Shown here: in pieces, positions 27,901-33,300 of the stretch
How positions within the stretch are numbered: position 1 is the stretch's first letter
Layout: each line of letters begins with the position of its first letter
Source: an uncultured Lachnospiraceae bacterium
GTDB taxonomy: Bacteria > Bacillota > Clostridia > Lachnospirales > Lachnospiraceae
Assembly: GCA_910585635.1 (NCBI GenBank)
Contig: CAJUFE010000004.1
Location: 62,001-126,000, forward strand
Direction of reading: 5' to 3'
DNA: 64,000 nt
Translations under genes and position numbers: made by a program
The notes under the pieces: generated by a model
What the model was told of the DNA's origin: nothing
What the model saw: only the letters and a program-made list of their open reading frames with translations
Databases searched by the model: none

Positions 27901-27976
27901 TGTTGGAGACGACCAGCACCATGCTCAGTACAAACGCCATCAAGCGTCTGTAGCCTTCGCGGATCTTCCTGCTCAT
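18971..27976 (-). CDS. Giant sortase-anchored surface protein (beta-helix plus Cna-B domains)
   Basis: 3001 residues, exported and wall-anchored. Order: signal peptide (1-36, ends VYAA); a short N-domain (45-165); a Ser/Gly/Asp low-complexity stalk (about 165-410); a Glu/Thr/Pro-rich acidic tract (about 430-570); mixed beta domains; a right-handed parallel beta-helix region (about 890-2260) with many GGGIYxN-type turns and two IGDxxYPT repeats (AKIGDKEYPTLQAAI and ARIGDVVYPTFADAM); then several Cna-B/SpaA-like beta-sandwiches (about 2268-2930, for example KGEKIWDDKNDQDGKRPSK); and a sorting signal MPRTGD, hydrophobic helix and KKRKEE tail. MPRTG departs slightly from LPXTG. Likely an adhesin or polysaccharide-binding stalk protein. 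It starts 15 bases after the 54-residue gene. Confidence 0.9.
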   Translation of the reverse strand: MSRKIREGYRRLMAFVLSMVLVVSNISANTGIVYAAEKEEESDIALFMLDGREILDAIRDLDSQGSFELEDLELEAAQKSVKKSYKKLLEPEKGEVYELTLTVDDRLAPEDTQLMALYRTATEDVVFLFVNESSQAYRFCVNIDGYETKLVKVDPASVYVGEEEEEEEEETAGGTVSRPAGGSAGAGGASGGSGSAGSSSSGGSSAGGAGSDASDSESVTGGKGSSGSDKSDHIGSDDAAGEDHGSDDASDAGENGGTDDGSASSSGNTGSGASDDGSADKGSAGDGNVGSGSSSGSGSNTSDDGSSSGGSDSGASDSGSSSSGSGSGTSDSGSSSGGSDSGASDSGSSSGGAGSDASDSGSSSGGSGSSDSGSSAGDSAGGASDSGSGADSSSGGAGSDSADSGSRELSISYHQAVFVTVPLEDIQSGDEEDGAAGQEEVGGAEAEETEETTTTEAEDEEEEGTQGTEKEDPEESSPVESEPEGAEKAPAEESTAAPEDPVETSKEEGEGTPEAPEGTSPEESTEEAPEESTKESTEGTAESGSQPEEETTAAAEAESTTAPADTETEEEPDGNGGQDLGDDWEIPGKEYKSVMIWKGAKARAYLVELEEIQKVVEYNEALETLQVDYQVIPDGAAQIVGADTVKMGGTLYFAVEPEEDFEIISVMANGLAVEEVTDVAALAEAEDTEDADEEDGGDTAEEDEAESLADWKKYEHVYKVEAEDEDLVVEVGLDEKLIPAAVYTVETEEAIIRVDVPEGAFEEEVELRAEKIEDEEQLAALIAQTNSLLEEGQMVSEFLAYDVTFASKEDGSEVEPLYTVSVNIQVKKPMTTEEVPKEDALGVSVLHLPEDGDAKIMTSTEKADETEFDFQTQAFSPYGLALVVAGTGNVAKIGDKEYPTLQAAIEASTAGDEIVLLTDTSENIAVTNESKNKSYTLNMQGHTLSSGVVGKNVFEIFGGTVTIQHGTITGGDWGDRTNQDGKAIKASNGVDLTLENCVITNNKGYAKGGISNSGIINIIGGKLTIKDSNITDNVASAGSGGGIYASNCAVSVLGNSSISGNKVTGNYGGAMYINGGSLTIDGGEDRVQISDNSNTSYGAYGSVYVQAASVTIKKADLTYNALYGIGINNTTQEVHISDVTVTGDNMLAAVNITATTGEVSVENSSFTITNIQNSSNGSAIRLAGIGSTKKIKDCKFLDNTVVSGGTSAMAPIHITAGHADIEGCIFTGNKGFKAGAIYKVGTGTVSIKGCTMNGNEGVSTYGTGAIYAGGNSPITIEDCTIKGNTGTYAGAIYTTQGTMDVIDTVVKENKATNSTAGGGIYVNGGTFRMPVTSEGKNSAIYANNSEKSNANDIYIASVSAKVTVQPATSMKDEGVDFQKFGYVWSNMSSSEITTELTTDSNSLRTWTATPTDRNVARIGDVVYPTFADAMKAVKSNETITLIAGEDGSGSRSLPSGGMYVFGTGTGSAYTYRDVTNVTIDLNGCTIYPTGTASNKTYDASYGIFQVKKSGYVLNIKGPGEIGNRVIVSDGAVLNIEDDAVIKSLGYQNDALYGVQSYGTVNVHGELKTLTARIYQGVMEIAQDAAVGSLTVMEKAARNMTATVNVNGPVEKMTLEQSTAEVNKALSTVNINANINDLTLSQSGKRSVAVLDGELGRLYLKHFQNSSTAPVTMAGSGFKVDTLTLRPILGTMNPVANDMADPNKDVPDIAVISAKVGHTLTEDQVNWANASWENQNSTGTNEKGNNTLTWSGDNKDYKFLTSPMLDKEKNQIVLHKTLVNGNYVFIGSNTSSIKPSDSNSGLETSKPVMTFEAAKKVLENNLQLDTIYVLGPITVSKAGETWTLPAGKKIQRYKSYTGPLVKVPSGAALTLEAITIDGGSQSEMKVAATTAMIDVEAGATLNIKEGAVLQNNASGTTDTNNRDQGGAIRNAGKLYMDGGLITGNSSACGGGVFNSGTFVFAGGTISQNKGNGVSKSHGRDENNRPVILNSVNAGGGVFIGSGGRMEMTGGEVIENEAGMGGGISIGDGTSSYTSNTSRLMMTGGTISQNTATNTDRFAGNQAGGGGIFIQMGGVADIEGGHITNNVTLGGYDGGGGIYVNGRVGKGVPKNLPFGQLNLKNVLISENTASGNGGGISVCDTGGVKVYLTDGGVIHGNTGGGKAYDIYLSGKIMDTSGGHGYSFGIIDISRYMLRGGHYKWIDMKTGTLATYSTLRSHNNVQLYSSAKKEELTGLDEIKVYITGNESATRGGGIGANGNVSIGTGNTELTDIQVKKEWTKPNGEPLTGEELKDVSENIWYIYYDLWMKHVKEGDPSVEDEEPTVENGWEKIDTRKETRQFQEPYWNGVTFPNLAIRDDDGEFVYKVREVPDDRFISQVTDNKDGTWTVTNTPAYSLKLSKTLVDGYDAVAKDKVFTFSITLQDAAGPVNATYDAVRTTTPAAEGDSTGATEETVSFVAGKATVGLKDGETIQINGLSPDMTYSVVEELGEEEDDFKVSFDVIWAEKDYEKYEHGSNTTVGDRPLHFGATHVKFTNEVKEPIGDLLISKTVNVDGDGEKDTAAKWHFTLELRDKDDKPLSTSGAYIPYTKTADKIEKGTIRVGSDGVVELVGSVDGFVLGDGESILIENLPAGTKYKVVEKGANTGAYITTVNAGEILVKDDVADVDGDKTDGEEVSEEGHKLIHGSAGVIVKKETAEAAFTNTEHMVTIKGEKIWDDKNDQDGKRPSKIIVELYADNEPLAGEGYRKEVTAKDDWKWEFSGLPKYKDGKLIQYTFSEESVEGAGYSMKEIVQPDDTNDYTGKITNAYTPEETSRLVRKVWEDSADKDGLRPASITVQLLADGSPVGGPIMLNEAGKWQSEWLQLPKYDNGREIVYTIVENTTINGYSVAYAYQEDTKTFVITNTHTPEEPPRTPDEPDRPGSPKVHRDRDPEPPSTTINPGPVPLAAPPQEDNTPLIPIDDESVPLFGMPRTGDRSVSTGALIGMMVVSLMAACGIYIKKRKEE
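26740..27480. repeat. Coding Ser/Gly/Asp repeat of the giant protein stalk
   Basis: GC-rich tandem and interspersed units such as GGAGCTGCTGCC alternating with CTGTCCGATG-type segments encode the SGSSSGGSDSGASDSG-like stalk. The irregular copies suggest expansion and contraction by slippage. Confidence 0.85.
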
Positions 27977-27991
27977 ACATGTTCTCCTTTC

Positions 27992-28156
27992 TCATGCATC
28001 CTCTCTATCTTCCAATGCTGTATCCATCAATTTGATCAATTCCAGCAGGCTCCTGAAATTTTTGGTCTCTTTCTCATCCAGCCAGGTGACCTGCCCCTGC
28101 CAGGTCGATCCTTCCTGGCTAATGATATGCACAACGAACGTCTCTCGTTTCTCCAT
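27992..28156 (-). CDS. 54-residue conserved-looking protein between regulator and surface protein
   Basis: Starts MEKRETFVVHIISQEG, contains WQGQVTWLDEKETKNF and RSLLELIKLMDTAL. ATG 28156 has AGAGAGG 7 bases upstream and lies inside the end of the BTAD gene (38-base overlap), so translation is coupled. A beta-strand, WQGxVTW, then F/RS-LELIKL helix pattern is recognisable in small proteins encoded beside BTAD regulators in Lachnospiraceae, but no function is known. Position suggests a partner or modulator of the regulator. Confidence 0.7.
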   Translation of the reverse strand: MEKRETFVVHIISQEGSTWQGQVTWLDEKETKNFRSLLELIKLMDTALEDREDA

Positions 28157-29591
28157 CTTGTGACCTCTCTGCGCCAGGCCCCTCTGCCGCCTGCACCGTG
28201 AACTGCACCTTGATCCTTTTGCCCTTGCCCACACGCTCCATGCGCCTTACAAGCCGCGCCACGATCCGGTCCCCGTCCTGGGTGCCGGCTCCGATCAGCA
28301 GGGCCAGATACTGGCTCTCACTATAGCGGGTATACACGTCTCCGGTCCGCAGGCTCTCGTTCAGGACCTGCTTGAGCAGCAGCATCCTCTTCTCTATGTA
28401 CCGCCTGCGCTCTGCCTCCAGCTCACCTGCACATCCGATGCTCTCATCCCCGCTCTCCTGGCCGTCCTGCACGCTGCAGCCTCGTTCTATGCTGCTTTCT
28501 CTTGGGCACTGCCCTCCTTTTTCATTTTCCGATGATCCTTCTTTATCTGTATCTCTGGCCATATCCCTGTCCTGGTCTCCCTCACCGATCATCCCGATCA
28601 GATCAGGGAAGCCCTCCGGCTCCCCTGGTGGTCCACACCGGGCGCCTACGGGTACCGTACAGAGCAGCAGCAGACTCTCTGTCCCCGTCCGTTCCCCGAT
28701 CCGGGTGACGATCCGATAGGTATCCAGAAAGCTGGGATAGCTGCAATGATAGGGGCTGTCTACCTCCCCCTCTTCCAGGCCCCGCCGGATCTTATCCAGG
28801 ATATCGCCCCCATAGCGGATCTTCCCGCCCTTATCCCGGTACTTTTCCATCACCCGGTCCAGGGATGTGGGACCCAGGTCTTTATAGAAGGTCTCTGTCG
28901 CCTCTTCGTAGATCCCCACAGCCTCCTTATATCGGTCCATGGCCATCAGACACTCGATCTGGATCGCCTGCCATTCATCATAAGGGTGGAGCTGGCTGGC
29001 CGTGGTACAAAGCTCCAGCATGGTCTCATACCGTTTCTCCTCCCGCAGACGCTCACAGATCGACCGCAGGCAGCTGTTATACCACTTCTGGTAGAACGCG
29101 CTTTCTACCACTACCCACTCTTCCCCGCCCAGCATGGGCAGGAATTCCCCGGTATAGGCCCTGCAATACTGCAGGCGCAGATCCTCCCGCTCTTTCATGG
29201 ACAGCCCTTCCCGCTCCAGCTCTGCTACCAATCCATCCAGATGGCGGACGTCTGTCTCTACCTCATGGCTCTTTGAAAAATAGTAACGGTCCTCCTCCAA
29301 GACCACATAGTCCCCTTCCGGGAACTGGGACCGGGCGATCATCCGCCGAAGGATGTGCAGATGCTGACGCAGGTTATTGGACCGTTTTTCCGTGTTCCCC
29401 TCCTTCGGCCGGACCAGCGCCAGCAGCCTGCCCCGCTCCACGCCCTCCGTTCCGGCCTGCAGGAGCATCAGCAGCATCTGGGTGGATTTATTCTGGAGGC
29501 TCGCCCCTATGGCGATCTCCCTGTCCTTGTAGTACAGAGCGAACCCGCCTAAAAAGCGAGCGTAAAAATCCGTATATGGCCGCGTCCTCAA
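28119..29591 (-). CDS. BTAD-domain (SARP-like) transcriptional regulator
   Basis: 490 residues. An N-terminal OmpR-type winged helix (about 8-105, LGGFALYYKDREI through LRRMIARSQF) is followed by a bacterial transcriptional activator domain made of TPR-like helices (about 115-260, including ETDVRHLDGLVAELER and ECLMAMDRYKEAVGIYEEA). A hydrophilic low-complexity spacer (about 335-395) precedes a C-terminal segment (about 400-475) with GDVYTRYSESQYLALLIG, which looks like a degenerate GGDEF fold. Such regulators usually activate adjacent genes; here the 54-residue and giant surface-protein genes follow directly. Two 28-bp dyads lie upstream and may be its operators or those of another regulator. 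Confidence 0.85.
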   Translation of the reverse strand: MRTRPYTDFYARFLGGFALYYKDREIAIGASLQNKSTQMLLMLLQAGTEGVERGRLLALVRPKEGNTEKRSNNLRQHLHILRRMIARSQFPEGDYVVLEEDRYYFSKSHEVETDVRHLDGLVAELEREGLSMKEREDLRLQYCRAYTGEFLPMLGGEEWVVVESAFYQKWYNSCLRSICERLREEKRYETMLELCTTASQLHPYDEWQAIQIECLMAMDRYKEAVGIYEEATETFYKDLGPTSLDRVMEKYRDKGGKIRYGGDILDKIRRGLEEGEVDSPYHCSYPSFLDTYRIVTRIGERTGTESLLLLCTVPVGARCGPPGEPEGFPDLIGMIGEGDQDRDMARDTDKEGSSENEKGGQCPRESSIERGCSVQDGQESGDESIGCAGELEAERRRYIEKRMLLLKQVLNESLRTGDVYTRYSESQYLALLIGAGTQDGDRIVARLVRRMERVGKGKRIKVQFTVQAAEGPGAERSQDGETRDVRCAYH

Positions 29592-29673
29592 GCTGTCCTC
29601 CTCCTTCCACGTGAGCTCCCGCGCATCTGCAGATGCCTTCTGCCCTCTGGCATCTGTTTGAGGCGATAAAATG

Positions 29674-29701
29674 TGTCAACAATTGTATACATTAGTTGAC
29701 A
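29674..29701. promoter_or_regulatory. 28-bp dyad operator, copy 1
   Basis: TGTCAAC-N4-GTATAC-N4-GTTGACA: symmetric arms of 7 around a central GTATAC with 4-base spacers. It lies 83 bases upstream of the BTAD gene start. Confidence 0.75.
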
Positions 29702-29808
29702 CTTGATCTTGCTGTATTTCTTACTTACAAGCAGGTATTTTATTGTGAAAATGCCCGATCTTTTGTTTTAAAATCCCCAATATATCCCATAAAGATCAAT
29801 ATCTTCAT

Positions 29809-29836
29809 TGTCAATAAACGTATACATTCGTTGACG
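29809..29836. promoter_or_regulatory. 28-bp dyad operator, copy 2
   Basis: TGTCAAT-N4-GTATAC-N4-GTTGACG: same 7-4-6-4-7 layout as copy 1, 135 bases away (centre to centre). A minus-strand TATAAT lies just beyond it at 29863-29858. Confidence 0.75.
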
Positions 29837-30057
29837 ACCCTCGCCTATGGTGCGATCATTATAACATAGAGGGCGTTAAAAAAAGCATTTCAAGGACGCC
29901 GAGTCTCTGACATTTTATAAATATTTTAATGTTTTTTTCCTCCTCCACATCCGCCCGCTAAAGTCGATCCACGCATTGACATCCCCTCCCCCTCTTGTTA
30001 GAATAAATACAGATCATATATGCATAGATGACCAACAGGATGCAGGAGGAGACCGGT

Positions 30058-33000
30058 ATGTATCATTGTCATATACATTTCTATCTGGCAGGCTCTCAGA
30101 AGAGGATCTTCGAGATCATAAAGGAGATGCCCCCGATGGAACATTTCACCCATGGATTTCTGGAGAGCGATACGCCCCAGGAGGCTCTTGCCGCCAGGGC
30201 GGATGTGATCATAGCAGACCTCCATGGCTTAGACCCCAGGGAAGCCCTACGGATACTGACATTCGGTAAGGTCAAGGAAGCTGAGCTCATCCTGCTGGCC
30301 GATAAGGAGCAGAGTCTGTCTCTGGCAGAGGACCTGGAACAGGTCCAGGATATCTGGACCAGTCCAATGTCCGATGGAGAGCTCCGTTTTCATTTCCTCC
30401 GATGGCAGCAGACCTATAGGATCAGCAAGGAGCTCTGGCAGGCCAGACATTTTCTGGATGCCACGATCAACCATATCCCGAACCTCATCTGGTATAAAGA
30501 TAAGGATGGTATCCACGAAAAGGTTAACGCCAGCTTCTGTAAGACTGTCAATAAGACCATGGAACAGGTGGAGGGAAGGGGACATGCCTATATCTGGGAT
30601 GTGGAAACAGACGATCCGGCCTGCATCCAGTCGGAGCTGGAGGTCATGAGCCGGAAACAGACCTGCGTATCCGAGGAGACGGTCAAGACCAAGGATGGCG
30701 TCAAGCTGCTCACCACCTATAAATCTCCTCTGTATGACCTCGACGGCAGCGTGATGGGGACGGTAGGTGTGGCGATCGATGTGACCCAGGAGCGGGCCTA
30801 TGAACAGGAGATCGTCGAGAAGAACCATGCCCTGGAGACGATCTTCACGACCATGGACTGCGGTGTGATGACCCACACCCTGGACGGAAGGCGCATCCTG
30901 CGCATCAACCGGGCCGCTCTGAAGATCTTAGGCTACAGCTCTCTGGAGGAGATGATGGCCGCCGGTACGGATGTGGTGGCCTCTTCGGTGGTGGAAGAGG
31001 ATAAGGAAAAGCTGTGGCAATGCATCCGTTCCTTAAAGCGGGAAGGGGACAGCGCCAGCATGGAGTATCGTGTGGAGCATGAGGACGGGGAGGTCCTCCA
31101 TGTCATGGGCAATTACAAGCTGGTGGAGGAGGACGGCGTACCCTATTGCCAGCATTTCCTTCTGGATTGTACGGAGCAGAAGCTCCAGGAAAAGCAGAAC
31201 GAACGGCGGCAGATGGAGCTGATCCAGGCACTGTGCATCGAATATAACCTGGTCTGCTTTTTTGATCTTGATACCGGCATAGGCGATATCCTCCGCAACG
31301 ATGACGGCGGCATGTTCCAGGGGATCTTTGGCGAGCCCTTGTCCTTAGAAGAAAACATGGAGCGCTATATCCAGAGGCTTGTCTATGAGGAAGACCAGGA
31401 GATGCTGCGGCAGGCTTTTTCCCGGGATAAGCTTAAAAGTGAGCTGGAAAAGGATGGTTCCTATTATGTGAACCACCGCATCATCGAGGATGGCGAGATG
31501 CGCTACTTCCAGGTAAAGGCGGTGCGGGCCGGCGGCTGGAGCGGGAGCCATGGGATCGTCCTGGGCTTCTGCAGCGTGGACGATGAGATCCGTAATGAGA
31601 TGAAGCAAAAAAGCCTGCTGGAGAACGCCCTCTTACAGGCTAACCGGGCCAGCAAGGCCAAGAGCACCTTCCTTTCGAACATGTCCCATGATATCCGTAC
31701 GCCGATGAACGCGATCGTAGGCTTTACCTCTCTGGCGATCTCCCACATCGACCATAGGGATCAGGTGGAGGAATATCTAAAGAAGATCATGACATCCGGC
31801 GACCACCTGCTGAGCCTGATCAACGATGTCCTAGACATGAGCCGCATCGAGAGCGGCAAGATGCACCTGGAGGAAAGACCCTGCAGCCTGCCGGATATCC
31901 TCCACGGGTTAAAGAACATCGTACAGGCTGATATCCGTGCCAAGCAGCTGGAGCTGTCCATGGACACGGTGGACGTGCTGGACGAAGAGATCTACTGTGA
32001 TAAGCTGCGGCTGAACCAGGTCCTCTTGAACGTGCTCAGCAATTCCATCAAATACACGGGCGCCGGGGGCAGCGTCAGTATGCGGATCACCGAGAAAGCC
32101 GGAGCGCCCACTGGCTTTGGGACCTATGAATTCTGCATCCGGGATACGGGTATCGGCATGAGTGAGGAATTTGTTTCCCACATCTTTGAGCCCTTTGAGC
32201 GGGAGAAGACCAGCACGATCAGCGGGATCCAGGGCACCGGTCTCGGGATGGCGATCACAAAGAACATCGTAGATATGATGAACGGCGATATCTCGGTGGA
32301 GAGCGAGCAGGGCAAGGGGACCGCCTTCACGCTGACCTTTTCCTTCCGCCTGTGCTGTGACGAAAAGGAAAACCAGACCATACCGGCCTTAAAGGGCCAG
32401 AGAGCGCTGGTGGTGGACGATGACTTCAACACCTGCGACAGCGTGTCCTACATGCTCCAGCAGCTGGGCCTGCGGGCCGAATGGACCCTGTCCGGGAAGG
32501 AAGCCGTACTCCGCACCCATCAGGCGGTCACCAGAGGGGACGGCTATTCGGTCTATATCGTGGATTGGCTCCTGCCGGATATGAACGGCATCGAGGTCAT
32601 CCGCAGGATCCGCAAGGAAGCCGGGAAAAAAGCGATGATCTTTGTGCTGACCGCATATGACTGGTCTGATATCGAAGATGAAGCCAGGGAGGCCGGCGCC
32701 ACCTCCTTTTGCAGCAAGCCTTTGTTCTTATCGGAGATCCGGGACCGCCTGCTAAAGAGCGTGGCGCCAGAGGAGCCGGCCGCAGAGGATGTGGGCCAGG
32801 AGCCGGTCCATTTCAAGACCGGGCGGATCTTGCTGGCAGAGGATAATGAGCTGAACCAGGAGATCGCCATGGCCATATTAGGCGATGCAGGCTTTACCAC
32901 CGAGGTGGCGGCCAATGGGCTGGAGGCTGTGGAGCGGGTCAAGCGGGCGGAGCCTGGATATTACCAGCTGGTCCTCATGGATGTCCAGATGCCCGTGATG

Positions 33001-33198
33001 GACGGCTATGAAGCGACCAGGCAGATCCGCCAGCTCAAGGATGCGCGGACCGCATCCATACCGATCCTGGCTATGACTGCCAATGCTTTTGAGGAGGATA
33101 AGCAGGAGGCCTTACGGTGTGGCATGAACGGCCATATCGCCAAGCCGATCAATGTAGAGGATCTGTTCAAAAAGATGGAAGGCGTGCTGGAGCACTGA
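30058..33198 (+). CDS. Hybrid histidine kinase with PAS domains and two receiver domains
   Basis: 1046 residues from ATG 30058 (GGAGGAG six bases upstream). Layout: an N-terminal receiver-like domain lacking a clear phospho-acceptor (about 1-110), PAS 1 (about 130-255, NHIPNLIWYKDKDG), PAS 2 (about 262-385), a PAS-like third module (about 395-515), HisKA with FLSNMSHDIRTPMNAI (His544), HATPase with NVLSNSIKYTG and DTGIGMSEEFVSHIF, receiver 1 (Asp836 in YIVDWLLPD) and receiver 2 (Asp975 in LVLMDVQMPVMDG). No transmembrane helix is seen, so it is a cytoplasmic sensor. There is no DNA-binding output, so phosphoryl transfer to another protein is likely. It is divergent from the BTAD operon. Confidence 0.92.
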   Translation: MYHCHIHFYLAGSQKRIFEIIKEMPPMEHFTHGFLESDTPQEALAARADVIIADLHGLDPREALRILTFGKVKEAELILLADKEQSLSLAEDLEQVQDIWTSPMSDGELRFHFLRWQQTYRISKELWQARHFLDATINHIPNLIWYKDKDGIHEKVNASFCKTVNKTMEQVEGRGHAYIWDVETDDPACIQSELEVMSRKQTCVSEETVKTKDGVKLLTTYKSPLYDLDGSVMGTVGVAIDVTQERAYEQEIVEKNHALETIFTTMDCGVMTHTLDGRRILRINRAALKILGYSSLEEMMAAGTDVVASSVVEEDKEKLWQCIRSLKREGDSASMEYRVEHEDGEVLHVMGNYKLVEEDGVPYCQHFLLDCTEQKLQEKQNERRQMELIQALCIEYNLVCFFDLDTGIGDILRNDDGGMFQGIFGEPLSLEENMERYIQRLVYEEDQEMLRQAFSRDKLKSELEKDGSYYVNHRIIEDGEMRYFQVKAVRAGGWSGSHGIVLGFCSVDDEIRNEMKQKSLLENALLQANRASKAKSTFLSNMSHDIRTPMNAIVGFTSLAISHIDHRDQVEEYLKKIMTSGDHLLSLINDVLDMSRIESGKMHLEERPCSLPDILHGLKNIVQADIRAKQLELSMDTVDVLDEEIYCDKLRLNQVLLNVLSNSIKYTGAGGSVSMRITEKAGAPTGFGTYEFCIRDTGIGMSEEFVSHIFEPFEREKTSTISGIQGTGLGMAITKNIVDMMNGDISVESEQGKGTAFTLTFSFRLCCDEKENQTIPALKGQRALVVDDDFNTCDSVSYMLQQLGLRAEWTLSGKEAVLRTHQAVTRGDGYSVYIVDWLLPDMNGIEVIRRIRKEAGKKAMIFVLTAYDWSDIEDEAREAGATSFCSKPLFLSEIRDRLLKSVAPEEPAAEDVGQEPVHFKTGRILLAEDNELNQEIAMAILGDAGFTTEVAANGLEAVERVKRAEPGYYQLVLMDVQMPVMDGYEATRQIRQLKDARTASIPILAMTANAFEEDKQEALRCGMNGHIAKPINVEDLFKKMEGVLEH

Positions 33199-33300
33199 CA
33201 GGAAGATCTGATCTTAAGTTCTGAACCGAAGACTGACCCAATATGTATAGATAAGAACATGCAGAGCCGGGAAAGGCCGGCAAAAGGCGGTGCATAAGGG

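Larger units (their letters stand above)
29592..30057. other. Divergent intergenic region
   Basis: 466 bases between the BTAD and hybrid-kinase genes. Holds the two GTATAC dyads, an AT-rich stretch (29750-29810), a minus-strand TATAAT (29863-29858) and a CCTATG/CATAGAGG hairpin (29844-29873). No small gene is evident. Confidence 0.6.
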
